A stretch of DNA of 64,000 bases. It comes from an uncultured Muribaculaceae bacterium (GTDB taxonomy: Bacteria; Bacteroidota; Bacteroidia; Bacteroidales; Muribaculaceae). The position numbers were made by a program, and so were the translations under genes. Of the stretch, positions 1-9,089 are shown one piece after another. Location: the NCBI GenBank assembly GCA_944321865.1, contig CALUMZ010000003.1, positions 18,357 through 82,356 on the forward strand, given 5' to 3'. The first letter of the stretch is position 1. Every line of letters starts with the position of its first letter. A model generated the notes under the pieces. It was not told the origin of the DNA, searched no databases, and was given only the letters and a program-made list of their open reading frames with translations.

Positions 1-256
1 TTTAATGAACCCGGCCTCAGTCAAATCGTCCAGAACTTGTTTCAAGGCATACCCCTTTACGATGTTCCCGGAAGTGTGGCTTGTGCAGCATTATCGGGCG
101 GTTGTCGCTATTTCGGTAGATAATCCTTGACCCGGAAGTTTTCCCCTTGTTTGATTTTTTATACCCGAATATGGATAACAACCTTTCCATTTCATCAAAC
201 GTAAAATCATTGGGCTGCCTCTTGAACCGTTCTATCAATTTTTCTTTCGTGCCCAT
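1..256 (-). pseudogene. HicA-family mRNA interferase toxin, frameshifted and cut by the window edge
   Basis: The first 60 or so residues from ATG 256 (MGTKEKLIERF...) resemble a HicA toxin of the small double-stranded-RNA-binding-fold type that cleaves mRNA. After the HKPH segment (around position 80) the frame runs into an unrelated tail and stops at 17-19. Dropping one base in the ACTTCC stretch restores a HicA-like ending (SGNIVKGYALKQVLDDLTEA) that continues past position 1. I read this as a one-base insertion that inactivates the toxin, unless it is an assembly error. A TTG start at 274 would add six residues (MQKAFG) but lies against repeat DNA and is unlikely. A HicB antitoxin would be expected to the left, outside the window. 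A family 1 repeat begins about 20 bases upstream of the start. Confidence 0.7.
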
Positions 257-274
257 GCCGAATGCTTTTTGCAA

Positions 275-712
275 GAGGCTGTATCAAAATTATCATTCCA
301 ATGTGGCAGTAGGAGGTGTATCAAAATGCGATTTTGCCATGAGTAGAGACGTGGCGTGCCGCGTCTCGATGTTCGCAACAATATATAAAACACTCAATAT
401 CAACAGTTTATTCAACCAGATTGTAGAGACGCAAAATTTTGCGTCTCTACTGCCACATTGAAATGATAATTTTGATACACCCTCTACAACCGGGTTTGAT
501 AAATTATTGATATTTAATGTCTTATATGTTGTCACTCCCGTAGAGACGTGGCGCGCCGCGTCTCTACAACATCAATGTCGGAATTTTGATACACCCTCTA
601 CAACCGGGTTGACAAACTATTTGATATTAAGCATCTTATGAATCATTAATGTTATCGAGACGCAGCGCGCCACGTCTCTACACCTGAAAAAATCGCATTT
701 TGATACACCCTC
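275..712. repeat. Family 1 palindromic repeat, tandem/nested array (copy 1A)
   Basis: Three consecutive hairpin units ending in ATTTTGATACACCCTC (unit ends near 484, 599 and 712), preceded by a broken unit end at 275-312. Perfect or near-perfect palindromes lie at 343-370, 423-450, 540-567 and 656-681, all with arms GTAGAGACG/CGTCTCTAC but different cores. A roughly 60-base A+T-rich spacer starting AACCGGGTTG and containing TTGATATT separates them. The unit end at 275-312 breaks at GGCAGTAG, where a fresh GAGG(G)TGTATCAAAAT end begins, so one copy appears inserted in another. Open frames reading through this array are not genes. Confidence 0.9.
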
Positions 713-745
713 TGCAATTTTTGACCGAAAAAAATTGCTAACTTT

Positions 746-778
746 TTAACCCAAATCCTAATGACCGATTTGGGTTAA
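746..778. repeat. Family 3 short palindrome (copy 3a)
   Basis: Inverted repeat with arms TTAACCCAAATC and GATTTGGGTTAA, a deleted form of the AACCCAAATCGGTCATTAG element seen in longer form at 55561 and 63631. It sits directly beside the tRNA terminator. Confidence 0.75.
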
Positions 779-821
779 AAAAGCACCGAATTTCGCCAAG
801 GGACTGAAATTCGGTGCTTTT
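779..821 (-). terminator. Rho-independent terminator of the tRNA-Arg gene
   Basis: A 16-base perfect stem (779-794 with 806-821), loop of 11. Read on the minus strand the stem is followed by TTTTTT. It lies 35 bases past the 3' end of the tRNA. Confidence 0.85.
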
Positions 822-855
822 ACGTTTCTTTAAGGTCGCTACGATGCGCGCTTTG

Positions 856-927
856 TACACCCATAGGGAGTCGAACCCTAATCGAAGGAACCGGAATCCT
901 TTATTCTATCCATTGAACTATGGGTGC
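856..927 (-). tRNA. tRNA-Arg, anticodon CCG
   Basis: A 72-base cloverleaf on the minus strand. The acceptor stem pairs GCACCCA (927-921) with TGGGTGT (863-857), the first pair being G-U. The anticodon arm is AAGGA/TCCTT around the seven-base loop TTCCGGT, giving anticodon CCG, which reads CGG. The T loop TTCGACT follows. Position 856 is the discriminator A and CCA is not encoded. It has its own promoter (967-997) and terminator (779-821), so it is a single-gene unit. Confidence 0.95.
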
Positions 928-962
928 AGATCCGATAAAAAACATCTATTTAACGTTTTCGG

Positions 963-994
963 TTGGCAAAAGTAATAATATATTTGTAGCTTTG
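963..994 (+). promoter_or_regulatory. Bacteroidetes-type promoter of ung
   Basis: TTG at 963-965, 21 bases, then TAGCTTTG at 987-994, matching the -33/-7 form used by the Bacteroidetes primary sigma factor. The predicted start is about 25-30 bases before the ung ATG. It occupies almost the same bases as the opposite-strand tRNA promoter. Confidence 0.65.
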
Positions 995-997
995 CAA
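967..997 (-). promoter_or_regulatory. Bacteroidetes-type promoter of tRNA-Arg
   Basis: On the minus strand TTG at 997-995, 20 bases, then TACTTTTG at 974-967. The predicted start is about 35 bases before the mature tRNA 5' end. The two promoters interleave completely, so the units cannot easily be read at the same moment. Confidence 0.65.
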
Positions 998-1025
998 GTA
1001 TCAAAGCTAATTATCCGAAAGTTTT

Positions 1026-1688
1026 ATGAATGTCAAAATAGAAGAAAGTTGGCGAAACGAGCTTGCCGATGAGTGGGAAAAACCTTATTTCAAGCAGCTT
1101 GTCAATTTTGTCAAAGACGAATACAGCCACTACCAAATATTCCCGCCGGGACGTGAAATTTTTGCCGCATTCGATGCCACGCCATTCGACCGCGTGAAGG
1201 TGGTGATATTGGGGCAAGACCCATATCACGACCTCGGACAGGCCAACGGGTTATGCTTTTCTGTTCGCGACGGCATACCGTTTCCTCCATCATTAGTGAA
1301 TATTTTCAAGGAAATACACGATGACTTAGGCAAGCCAATGCCCACAAGCGGCGACCTCACCCGATGGGCACGGCAAGGCGTCCTATTGCTTAATTCCACG
1401 CTGACAGTGCGAGCCCACTGCGCAGGCTCACATCAGAATCGTGGTTGGGAAGAATTTACAAACGAGGTCATATTGCACCTTGCACAACACCGTGAGCACT
1501 TGGTTTTCATCTTGTGGGGAGCATACGCAATTAAAAAGGGCGCATTCATCGACCGCACCCGGCACCTCGTGCTTACATCTCCGCACCCGTCTCCCCTGTC
1601 GGCTCATCGCGGTTTCTTTGGCAATAAACATTTCTCAAAGACCAACGAATATCTCATTGCCCACGGCAATGAGCCCATCGACTGGTAA
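1026..1688 (+). CDS. ung: Uracil-DNA glycosylase, family 1
   Basis: Removes uracil from DNA as the first step of base excision repair. The 220-residue protein has full family length. It shows the water-activating motif GQDPYH at 63-68 (Asp66), the uracil-binding LLNSTLTVR stretch at 120-129 with its Asn, and the C-terminal HPSPLSAHRGF loop at 187-197 holding the catalytic His and the DNA-intercalating segment. The start ATG follows the predicted promoter by a short leader. The next gene begins 26 bases downstream on the same strand, so co-transcription is possible though the functions are unrelated. Confidence 0.97.
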   Translation: MNVKIEESWRNELADEWEKPYFKQLVNFVKDEYSHYQIFPPGREIFAAFDATPFDRVKVVILGQDPYHDLGQANGLCFSVRDGIPFPPSLVNIFKEIHDDLGKPMPTSGDLTRWARQGVLLLNSTLTVRAHCAGSHQNRGWEEFTNEVILHLAQHREHLVFILWGAYAIKKGAFIDRTRHLVLTSPHPSPLSAHRGFFGNKHFSKTNEYLIAHGNEPIDW

Positions 1689-1714
1689 AAAGCCCCACTC
1701 CAAGACAACAAATT

Positions 1715-2986
1715 ATGAAAACCCTTGTAACATCAACCCTGTTTTTCATAATCGCAGCTTGCACGGCAGTAACGGCAGCACAGACAATCGACACTCACAC
1801 TCGGATATTCGACAGTAATTTCAAGTCTTTGCAAGTGAAATTGTCGGGAAACGATTATTTCCCACCTGTATTGATGATGAATAGCGACAATGTCATTGAA
1901 GTGCGCTTCGACGAACTCAGCCCCGAACTGTCATACCTGCGATATAGCGTCATTCACTGCAATGCCAATTGGCAACCTTCTTCACTTGTAGACACCGAAT
2001 ATCTTGACGGCTTCAATTATGCCAACATTGAAGACTATGAATATTCAAGTGGCACTTTCACGCATTTTGTCCATTATAAATTCTCATTGCCGAACGACCA
2101 AATATCATTCACCAAATCGGGCAACTATTTGGTTCAAGTGTATCGGGAAGATAATCCCGACATAATATTGTTGCAAGCACGTTTCTCGGTATGCGAGAAC
2201 GTCGTTTCGGTATACCCGACGGTGACATCACGCACCGACATTGACTATAACGACAGCCACCAACAAGTGTCAGTGACAGTCGACACGCGCGACTACCGTG
2301 TGAGAGACATGTACAAAGACTTAATGGTTTTTGTAAGCCAAAATTCCCGCATCGACAACACGGCATTTGTCAATACGCCACTGCGTGTTATGGGGACAAA
2401 GGCTATATTCGAGCATGACAAGAAGCTGATATTCCCCGCAGGCAATGAATACCGACGCATGGAAATTGTCGCCATCAATTACCCCACCATGCGAGTAGCC
2501 CGTGTGGAATATTTTGAACCATTCTATCATGCCACCCTGTACACCGATGAACCGAGAAAGGATGAAATGTACCTATACGACAAAACTCAAAACGGGCGTT
2601 TTACGATACGCAATGCCGAAACAGACGATTCCGACGGACGCGCCGATTACATAGTCACACATTTCTCTCTCGCAACCGGAGAACAACTCACCGGAGGCAA
2701 AATATATATCGATGGGGAATTTACTAACCACCTGTTTACGCCTGCTTCGCTAATGAATTATGATGCGTCTACAGGATGCTACATTGCCGACATCCTGCTG
2801 AAACAAGGAGCATATAACTATCAATACCTGTTTGTTCCCGATGGGACAAACGTTGGACTGACCGCACCATTGGATGGAGATAAATATCAAACAGTCAACG
2901 AATATTCGGTAAGCGTGTACAACCGCAAACAGGGAGAGCGATACGACCGCATGATAGGATTTGGAATGGTATTTTCCGGTAGATGA
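1715..2986 (+). CDS. DUF5103 protein, type IX secretion system plug protein
   Basis: A 423-residue exported protein with a signal peptide at residues 1-22 (cleavage near TAAQ). The body matches the DUF5103 family: an N-terminal beta-sandwich with the [18 protein letters not shown] and [11 protein letters not shown] segments, then a long beta-rich C-terminal part ending [18 protein letters not shown]. From family knowledge, such proteins plug the SprA translocon of the type IX secretion system in the outer membrane when no cargo is loaded. That role agrees with the sorting-domain-like tail on the nuclease at 10147. No other T9SS component is in the window. The gene overlaps the region before the glycosyltransferase only if an unlikely upstream start is used for the latter. 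Confidence 0.85.
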   Translation: MKTLVTSTLFFIIAACTAVTAAQTIDTHTRIFDSNFKSLQVKLSGNDYFPPVLMMNSDNVIEVRFDELSPELSYLRYSVIHCNANWQPSSLVDTEYLDGFNYANIEDYEYSSGTFTHFVHYKFSLPNDQISFTKSGNYLVQVYREDNPDIILLQARFSVCENVVSVYPTVTSRTDIDYNDSHQQVSVTVDTRDYRVRDMYKDLMVFVSQNSRIDNTAFVNTPLRVMGTKAIFEHDKKLIFPAGNEYRRMEIVAINYPTMRVARVEYFEPFYHATLYTDEPRKDEMYLYDKTQNGRFTIRNAETDDSDGRADYIVTHFSLATGEQLTGGKIYIDGEFTNHLFTPASLMNYDASTGCYIADILLKQGAYNYQYLFVPDGTNVGLTAPLDGDKYQTVNEYSVSVYNRKQGERYDRMIGFGMVFSGR

Positions 2987-3087
2987 GACATGCGATGAGC
3001 CACCTGCCCGTTTGCACCGTTAATGGAACAAAAGGCACAATTTATTTACCAAGAGAAATAACGAGCATTATTCACAATTATACCACA

Positions 3088-4560
3088 ATGGAACAACCTA
3101 TCATAAACTGCTTTTTGCCATATCAAAATGCACAACAGGTTGCCGATACTGTTAAAAACCTAAGGAACGACGGGTGCGTATCAAAAATATACCTTCTGTG
3201 CAGTAACAACAATATAGAAAAAACGTACCCCGAAGGATGCGAGTTGCTACATATCTCATCGCTTGAATCCACTTCGACTATAAAAGCCATAGCCTCACAC
3301 GCCGATTGTGATTACATCATGCTATATAACAAGCACACCGCATTGCTGCCGGGACTCTATGCAATAGAACGCATGGCCAAGATTGCTTCTGATTGCCGGG
3401 CCGGCATGGTATATGCCGACCACTATAATGTATCGGCCGACGGGAAACGCATAATGGCACCTGTAACAGATTATCAATTTGGCAGTTTGCGCGATGATTT
3501 CGACTTCGGCTCCGTGTTGATGTTTGCAAGTGACGCATTCACGAAAGCATCGGCAATGATAAAAAATGAATATGCCTTTGCCGGTTTATACGACTTGAGG
3601 CTTAAATTATCACAATTCGCATCTATAATACACATAAACGAATATCTTTACAGCGACATCGAACTTGACACCCGCAGCAGCGGTGAAAAATTATTCGACT
3701 ATGTAGACCCACGAAACCGTAACCGGCAACTTGAAATGGAAGCAGCATGTACCGAACATCTCAAGGAAATAGGAGCCTACCTCTCCCCCAATTTCGAGCA
3801 AATCGATTTCAACCTTGGATATTTTGAATATGAAGCGTCTGTCATAATACCCGTAAAAAATCGCATACGCACCATAAGAGATGCCATCAATTCGGCCTTG
3901 TCGCAGAAATGCGATTTTAATTTTAACGTAATAGTAATTGACAACCATTCAACCGATGGCACTACCGAAATAATCGAAGAATTTGGCAATCCCCGGCTCA
4001 TTCACATAATTCCTGAACGCTACGACTTGGGTATCGGCGGATGCTGGAATCTTGGTGTAAACCACCCTGAATGCGGAAAATTTGCCGTTCAACTCGACAG
4101 TGACGACCTGTATACCGACGAAAACACTCTGTCTAAAATAGTAAACGCATTCTATGAGCAAAACTGTGCTATGGTAGTAGGTACATATATGCTTACCGAC
4201 TTGAATAAAAACATGATAGCTCCGGGAATAATCGACCATAAGGAATGGACACCCGAAAATGGGAGAAACAATGCTTTAAGGATAAACGGCTTCGGAGCTC
4301 CGCGGGCATTCTACACCCCTATGCTACGCAAGATAAAAATACCTAATACGAGTTACGGTGAAGACTATGCAATGGGGTTAAACTTCTCTCGTTATTACCA
4401 AATAGGACGTATTTGGGAGCCAATATATTTATGTCGCCGATGGGACGGGAACTCCGATGCCTCTCTCGACATAAGCAAAGTAAACGCCAACAATCTTTAC
4501 AAAGACCGCATTCGCACATGGGAACTACAAGCCCGCATTACCCTAAACCAACCTGCATAA
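3088..4560 (+). CDS. Two-part family 2 glycosyltransferase
   Basis: A cytosolic protein of 490 residues. Residues about 1-230 form a degenerate GT-A-like half ([11 protein letters not shown] at the start). Residues about 250-480 are a canonical GT2 domain: [11 protein letters not shown], the [12 protein letters not shown] nucleotide-sugar segment and the metal-binding QLDSDDLY motif. The reading frame is open back to 2983, but those 35 residues are not family-like, and ATG 3088 begins the conserved sequence. Donor and acceptor cannot be told from sequence. It lies 17 bases before the DUF4922 gene, and the pair recurs in Bacteroidales as far as I recall. Placement with SpoIID-like and AmpG-like genes suggests cell-wall sugar handling. 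Confidence 0.85.
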   Translation: MEQPIINCFLPYQNAQQVADTVKNLRNDGCVSKIYLLCSNNNIEKTYPEGCELLHISSLESTSTIKAIASHADCDYIMLYNKHTALLPGLYAIERMAKIASDCRAGMVYADHYNVSADGKRIMAPVTDYQFGSLRDDFDFGSVLMFASDAFTKASAMIKNEYAFAGLYDLRLKLSQFASIIHINEYLYSDIELDTRSSGEKLFDYVDPRNRNRQLEMEAACTEHLKEIGAYLSPNFEQIDFNLGYFEYEASVIIPVKNRIRTIRDAINSALSQKCDFNFNVIVIDNHSTDGTTEIIEEFGNPRLIHIIPERYDLGIGGCWNLGVNHPECGKFAVQLDSDDLYTDENTLSKIVNAFYEQNCAMVVGTYMLTDLNKNMIAPGIIDHKEWTPENGRNNALRINGFGAPRAFYTPMLRKIKIPNTSYGEDYAMGLNFSRYYQIGRIWEPIYLCRRWDGNSDASLDISKVNANNLYKDRIRTWELQARITLNQPA

Positions 4561-4577
4561 AAAATAGCGAAACACCC

Positions 4578-5501
4578 ATGTCCGACATAAGTATATTATT
4601 TCAAAAGCAATTCCACGACTGGGAAATGCTCAACCGCAATTACGCTGCGCTTAAATCAATAAAGGTCAAAGAATTCAAAATAGATTCGGCCCGATTTAAA
4701 GTACAGTTTAATCCGGCACGCATAATATCATCGTCTGCCAAAGTGGACGAAAAATCAATCAAGGAACGTCGCTGCTTCTTGTGCAGCGAAAACAGACCTG
4801 AAGAACAGGCCGAACTCGATTGGAACAATGATTATACAATATTGATAAATCCATACCCGATTTTTCCTCGCCACCTCACTATACCAAGCAAGCAGCATGA
4901 ACCACAACGCATATCGGGCCGAATTGCCCACATGATGAATCTTGCTGCCTACCTCGACGACTTCACTATATTCTACAATGGTCCACGTTGCGGAGCATCG
5001 GCTCCCGACCATGCTCATTTTCAGGCAGGGAACAAGGGATTCTTGCCTTTTGAAAAAGACTATGCAAAGGGCAAAATGACTGAAATAAAAAGAATTCCCG
5101 GGGCAGCGATGTTCATTTTATCGGACATTGCACGCATAGCTTTTATGATACAAGCCGACAATATCGAAGCCGGCGAAGAATTATTCAACATTCTTTACCA
5201 AGCATTACCCATGGAAGATATTGATGTAGAACCCATGCTCAACATTTTATGCTGGAACGAAAAAGGCAAATGGATAATTGCGGTATTTCCTCGTATAAAA
5301 CACCGCCCTACCTGTTATTTTGCCGATGGCAACAACAATCTGCTCATTACTCCGGCATCGGTCGACATGGGAGGCGTATTCATAACTCCGCTTGAAAAAG
5401 ATTTCAACAAAGTAACAGCTTACGACATCAAAAATATACTCGATGAAGTGTGCATATCACAAGAAACCGCTTGTCACATTATCGAACGCATAAGAAACTG
5501 A
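4578..5501 (+). CDS. DUF4922 protein, HIT/GalT-superfamily nucleotidyltransferase or phosphorylase
   Basis: A 307-residue protein. It has a CFLC pair at residues 66-69 (probable zinc ligands), a NPYPIFPRHLTIPS strand at 91-104, and a HIT-like PDHAHFQAG motif at 143-151 with His145 and His147. This is the core of GalT, Ap4A phosphorylase and GDP-hexose phosphorylase enzymes, where one His carries a nucleotidyl group. The substrate is unknown. The neighbours (glycosyltransferase 17 bases before, SpoIID-like 72 bases after, AmpG-like) suggest a sugar phosphate or nucleotide sugar linked to peptidoglycan turnover; this is inference. ATG 4578 is chosen because earlier in-frame ATGs lie inside the preceding gene. 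Confidence 0.8.
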   Translation: MSDISILFQKQFHDWEMLNRNYAALKSIKVKEFKIDSARFKVQFNPARIISSSAKVDEKSIKERRCFLCSENRPEEQAELDWNNDYTILINPYPIFPRHLTIPSKQHEPQRISGRIAHMMNLAAYLDDFTIFYNGPRCGASAPDHAHFQAGNKGFLPFEKDYAKGKMTEIKRIPGAAMFILSDIARIAFMIQADNIEAGEELFNILYQALPMEDIDVEPMLNILCWNEKGKWIIAVFPRIKHRPTCYFADGNNNLLITPASVDMGGVFITPLEKDFNKVTAYDIKNILDEVCISQETACHIIERIRN

Positions 5502-5573
5502 ATTCTTTATGATTTTGAGACCGGTTTTCAAGGCAATATTAAAACGATTTCCAATATAAATTCTATTTGACAC

Positions 5574-6896
5574 ATGAATAACATTCCCAACGTAAAAGTA
5601 GGCATACTCAGCAAGTCGGCTTTGGAATTTACATTATACGGGCAATATAAATATCTCGACACCACGCTAAAAGGCATTCATAAGGCTTGGTTCGATGCAG
5701 GGGAAATAATATTTGATGGCAAACCCTGCAAAGAGGTTTTGCTTGAACCCATCGACCCCGAAAATTGTCATTTCGGGCTCAATGATGTCACAATAGGTGT
5801 CAATTTTCACTGGCAACGCACCGAAAGGCAATGCTTTAAAGGTTCATTAATGTTATTATGCGAAAACAGTGCCATTACGGCTATCAATATCATCAATATC
5901 GAAGAATATCTGCTCAGCGTAATATCTTCGGAAATGAGTGCGACTTCATCGCTCGAATTTCTCAAAGCTCATGCCGTTATTTCTCGCAGCTGGTTGGTGG
6001 CACAAATCAAGAAAAAGGCAAATATTGCCATAAAACACGATGAAACCGTGGCAAATTCCGATGAAGAACTAATAAAATGGTATGACCGCGAGGACCATAA
6101 GAATTTTGACGTTTGTGCCGACGACCATTGCCAACGTTATCAGGGAATCAACCGCGAAAGCACCGATGCAGTGCGGCAAGCCATTGATGCCACTCGGGGA
6201 GAAGTCCTTATGTACGATGGAGAATTATGTGATACACGATTTTCAAAATGTTGCGGCGGTGTATATGAACTATTCGAGAATTGCTGGGAGCCGGTACATC
6301 ACGATTATCTCGAAGCACGACGCGACGGCGTCGATGAAAACAATTTCCCCGACTTAACCAAAGAAGAAAATGCTGCCCACTGGATAATGTCTTATCCTAA
6401 AGCATACTGCAACACTAACGACAAGAATATATTAACGCAAGTTCTCAATAACTACGACCAAGAAACAAGCGATTTTTACCGCTGGAAAATAGAATACACC
6501 CAAGAGCAAATATCACAACTCATAAAAGAACGCTCGGGAATTGATTTTGGCCAAATAATAGACTTGCAACCCATTGCCCGTGGTACTTCGGGACGGCTAT
6601 ACAAAATGAAAATTGTGGGGAGCAAACGCTCGCTTATCATTGGAAAAGAGCTTGAAATACGCCGCACTTTATCAAAATCACACCTGTACAGTTCGGCATT
6701 CATTGTTGAACGGCACAACATCTCCGACAATGGTATTCCGCAAAAATTCGTATTGCGTGGGGCCGGTTGGGGGCATGGTGTCGGATTATGCCAAATAGGA
6801 GCTGCCGTAATGGGAGAAAAAGGATACAGCTACCGCCAAATACTGTTCCACTATTTCAAGAATGCCACAATAACAAAACTTTATGACCGATTATGA
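5574..6896 (+). CDS. SpoIID/LytB-domain protein, probable peptidoglycan lytic transglycosylase
   Basis: A 440-residue protein with the SpoIID signature: IEEYLLSVISSEMS near residue 110, LKAHAVISRSWLV near 130, the CCGG stretch mid-protein, and the strongly conserved RGAGWGHGVGLCQIGA near residue 395 followed by YRQILFHYF. SpoIID enzymes cleave glycan strands lacking stem peptides and leave 1,6-anhydro ends. No signal peptide is visible at the N terminus (MNNIPNVKVGILS), so it may act in the cytosol on imported fragments or be exported by an unknown route. Its stop overlaps the next start (ATGA), implying coupled translation with the AmpG-like permease that would import anhydro-sugars. Confidence 0.88.
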   Translation: MNNIPNVKVGILSKSALEFTLYGQYKYLDTTLKGIHKAWFDAGEIIFDGKPCKEVLLEPIDPENCHFGLNDVTIGVNFHWQRTERQCFKGSLMLLCENSAITAINIINIEEYLLSVISSEMSATSSLEFLKAHAVISRSWLVAQIKKKANIAIKHDETVANSDEELIKWYDREDHKNFDVCADDHCQRYQGINRESTDAVRQAIDATRGEVLMYDGELCDTRFSKCCGGVYELFENCWEPVHHDYLEARRDGVDENNFPDLTKEENAAHWIMSYPKAYCNTNDKNILTQVLNNYDQETSDFYRWKIEYTQEQISQLIKERSGIDFGQIIDLQPIARGTSGRLYKMKIVGSKRSLIIGKELEIRRTLSKSHLYSSAFIVERHNISDNGIPQKFVLRGAGWGHGVGLCQIGAAVMGEKGYSYRQILFHYFKNATITKLYDRL

Positions 6897-8782
6897 AACA
6901 CACCAAGAATAAATCCCCTTGGGCGTGGATTCCCACACTATATTTTGCCCAAGGATTGCCATACGTGGCAGTAATGACAATATCTGTTATAATGTATAAG
7001 CGCCTCGGCATTTCCAATACCGACATAGCCCTTTATACCGGTTGGCTATATCTGCCTTGGGTAATCAAGCCTTTTTGGAGCCCGTTTATCGACATCATCC
7101 GCACCAAACGTTGGTGGACCATATCTATGCAGTGGATATTGGCTCTGACATTTGCGGGTGTGGCATTTACAATTCCGGCTCCATTCTTTTTCCAACTCAC
7201 ATTGGCTGTATTCTGGTTAATGGGATTCACATCGGCCACACACGACATTGCTGCCGACGGATTTTATATGCACGCTCTATCCGAACATGAGCAATCGCTC
7301 TACGTAGGCATACGCAGCACATTCTATCGCATCGCCACAGTCGCAGGGCAAGGCCTATTGGTAATTATTGCCGGACTCATCGAAACAGGCACCGGATTGC
7401 AACCGGCGCAACTGTCTGTCACGGCGGCACCCGATATACCTCCGGTTCTTTCAAGCATCCCTTCACGTTTCACCCAACCTGTCGATACCACAGGTGACCC
7501 ATACTTCATATACACCACGTCTCAAGTCAAAGTGAGCAGCATTGCTCCGACAGAAGTTAACGGAATACCATTTAAAACCTATGCCGAAGCCGTGCGCGAC
7601 TCGGTGAAAATGCTCAATGCCATAAATGGATTCGTAAAAAATGACAATTCAAAAGAGCCGTCCATGACACCGATTGCGCCCGATGGCAACAAGGAATCGG
7701 CATTCACGGTTTGGTTGAAAAAATGGTTTGGAGAAAACAGGGAAAGCACATCGACCGACGACAATATTGCCAATAATATTTTCGTCGTAGGTGTACGGCT
7801 CAACAAAATGCCACAAACCGACGAGCCGATAGTTTTAAACGTTACCCACCGGAATGGAGACCAAAGCATAAAATTAGAACAAAATCTATTGTCCACACGC
7901 TTTGAATTTACTCGTGACAATTGGGACAAGACAGCATACCTGTTCTTTGAAGTAGACCACAAAATAAAAGAGCAAACCGAAGCCACATTCATTGGGGCTT
8001 CGGGCAATATTACTTTTGCATGGATAGTCGTATTCCTGTCATTGTCGGCTTTTTTCTTTGCTGTAGCAGTTTACCACAGTTGGATTCTTCCCCATCCTGC
8101 ATCTGATTCACATGAATCCACGCATTCTGCATCTGAAATAATGAAAGAGTTTGTGCTCACTTTCGTGTCATTCTTCAAGAAAGAACAAATATGGATTGCC
8201 ATTGCATTCATGCTGCTTTATCGATTGCCCGAAGCACAATTGGTCAAACTCATCAGCCCGTTCCTGCTCGATCCCATTGACAAAGGCGGTTTAGGACTGT
8301 CGACCGGTGAGGTGGGGCTTGTATACGGCACTGTCGGAATTATCGGCCTGACTATCGGCGGTATAATCGGCGGTATGGTCGCAGCCCGCGGTGGATTGAA
8401 AAAATGGTTATGGCCAATGGCGTGGAGCATGTCACTTACATGCCTCACGTTCATATACCTCAGTTATTTCCCGGCAAGCTCACTGCTTGTAATCAATATC
8501 TGCGTATTCATCGAGCAATTTGGCTATGGATTCGGGTTCACTGCCTACATGCTCTATCTCATTTACTTCTCCGAAGGCAGGCACAAGACGGCGCACTACG
8601 CAATTTGCACCGGCTTCATGGCACTTGGCATGATGTTGCCCGGAATGGCTGCCGGCTGGCTGCAAGAGACCATCGGCTACCGTCACTTCTTCATCTGGAC
8701 CGTAATATGCTGCGTGGCAACAATCGGAGTATGTGCATTCGTGAAAATAGACCCCAAATTCGGGCTTAAACAAGGCAAGTGA
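6893..8782 (+). CDS. AmpG-like major facilitator permease with a large periplasmic insert
   Basis: An inner-membrane protein of 629 residues. The N-terminal half has WIPTLYFAQGLPY and GWLYLPWVIKPFWSPFID motifs typical of AmpG muropeptide permeases, plus SATHDIAADGFY. The C-terminal half (about residues 400-625) carries six more membrane helices. Between the halves lies a soluble stretch of roughly 190 residues (about 170-350) rich in Ser, Thr and Pro, absent from E. coli AmpG and probably periplasmic or outward-facing. AmpG imports GlcNAc-anhydroMurNAc products. Translational overlap with the SpoIID-like gene fits a recycling unit. The insert could bind substrate or partner proteins. Confidence 0.82.
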   Translation: MKHTKNKSPWAWIPTLYFAQGLPYVAVMTISVIMYKRLGISNTDIALYTGWLYLPWVIKPFWSPFIDIIRTKRWWTISMQWILALTFAGVAFTIPAPFFFQLTLAVFWLMGFTSATHDIAADGFYMHALSEHEQSLYVGIRSTFYRIATVAGQGLLVIIAGLIETGTGLQPAQLSVTAAPDIPPVLSSIPSRFTQPVDTTGDPYFIYTTSQVKVSSIAPTEVNGIPFKTYAEAVRDSVKMLNAINGFVKNDNSKEPSMTPIAPDGNKESAFTVWLKKWFGENRESTSTDDNIANNIFVVGVRLNKMPQTDEPIVLNVTHRNGDQSIKLEQNLLSTRFEFTRDNWDKTAYLFFEVDHKIKEQTEATFIGASGNITFAWIVVFLSLSAFFFAVAVYHSWILPHPASDSHESTHSASEIMKEFVLTFVSFFKKEQIWIAIAFMLLYRLPEAQLVKLISPFLLDPIDKGGLGLSTGEVGLVYGTVGIIGLTIGGIIGGMVAARGGLKKWLWPMAWSMSLTCLTFIYLSYFPASSLLVINICVFIEQFGYGFGFTAYMLYLIYFSEGRHKTAHYAICTGFMALGMMLPGMAAGWLQETIGYRHFFIWTVICCVATIGVCAFVKIDPKFGLKQGK

Positions 8783-8879
8783 CCTTTGCTCCGTTTCTGC
8801 GCTTAACATGATAGTTCTTTTTCTTGTCATTGCTCTCTGTTTATATTATCTTTGTTCACAAATAACCGGAGGGCGCAGC

Positions 8880-9050
8880 AAAAATATCATTTGAATGTGG
8901 CACAAAATGCTATTTCGCTCCCGTAGAGACGCGATTAATCGCGTCTCTACAACCACCTTAGTATGTAAAAACGCTGTATTATTACCATTATCGAGACGCA
9001 GCGCGCCACGTCTCTACACATGGCACAAAATCATAGTTTTGCACGCCCCC
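8880..9050. repeat. Family 1 palindromic repeat, divergent copy (1B)
   Basis: Fills most of the 307-base gap before rlmN. It has palindromes at 8923-8950 and 8992-9017 with the usual GTAGAGACG/CGTCTCTAC arms. The first palindrome has core GATTAATC rather than AAAATTTT. The outer ends have drifted (ATCATTTGAATGTGGCACAAAAT at the left). No gene is seen in the gap. Confidence 0.85.
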
Positions 9051-9089
9051 GCAAAAAAAAACAAGAGGGCTTCTGATTAATTAGGAAAG

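Noticed and set aside
147..461. Open frames in repeat DNA (147-461, 12384-12749, 20719-21123 and others) giving near-identical peptides ending VETQNFASLLPH
   Set aside because: They are translations of the palindromes and spacers of family 1, appear on both strands, have no start context and join unrelated flanks.
275..712. Regular repeat array resembling CRISPR
   Set aside because: The repeated parts are palindromic cores and shared spacers, unit lengths differ, spacers are similar to each other, and no cas genes are present.
2983..3087. Upstream start for the family 2 glycosyltransferase
   Set aside because: The extra 35 residues overlap the preceding gene end and show no glycosyltransferase similarity; ATG 3088 begins the conserved part.
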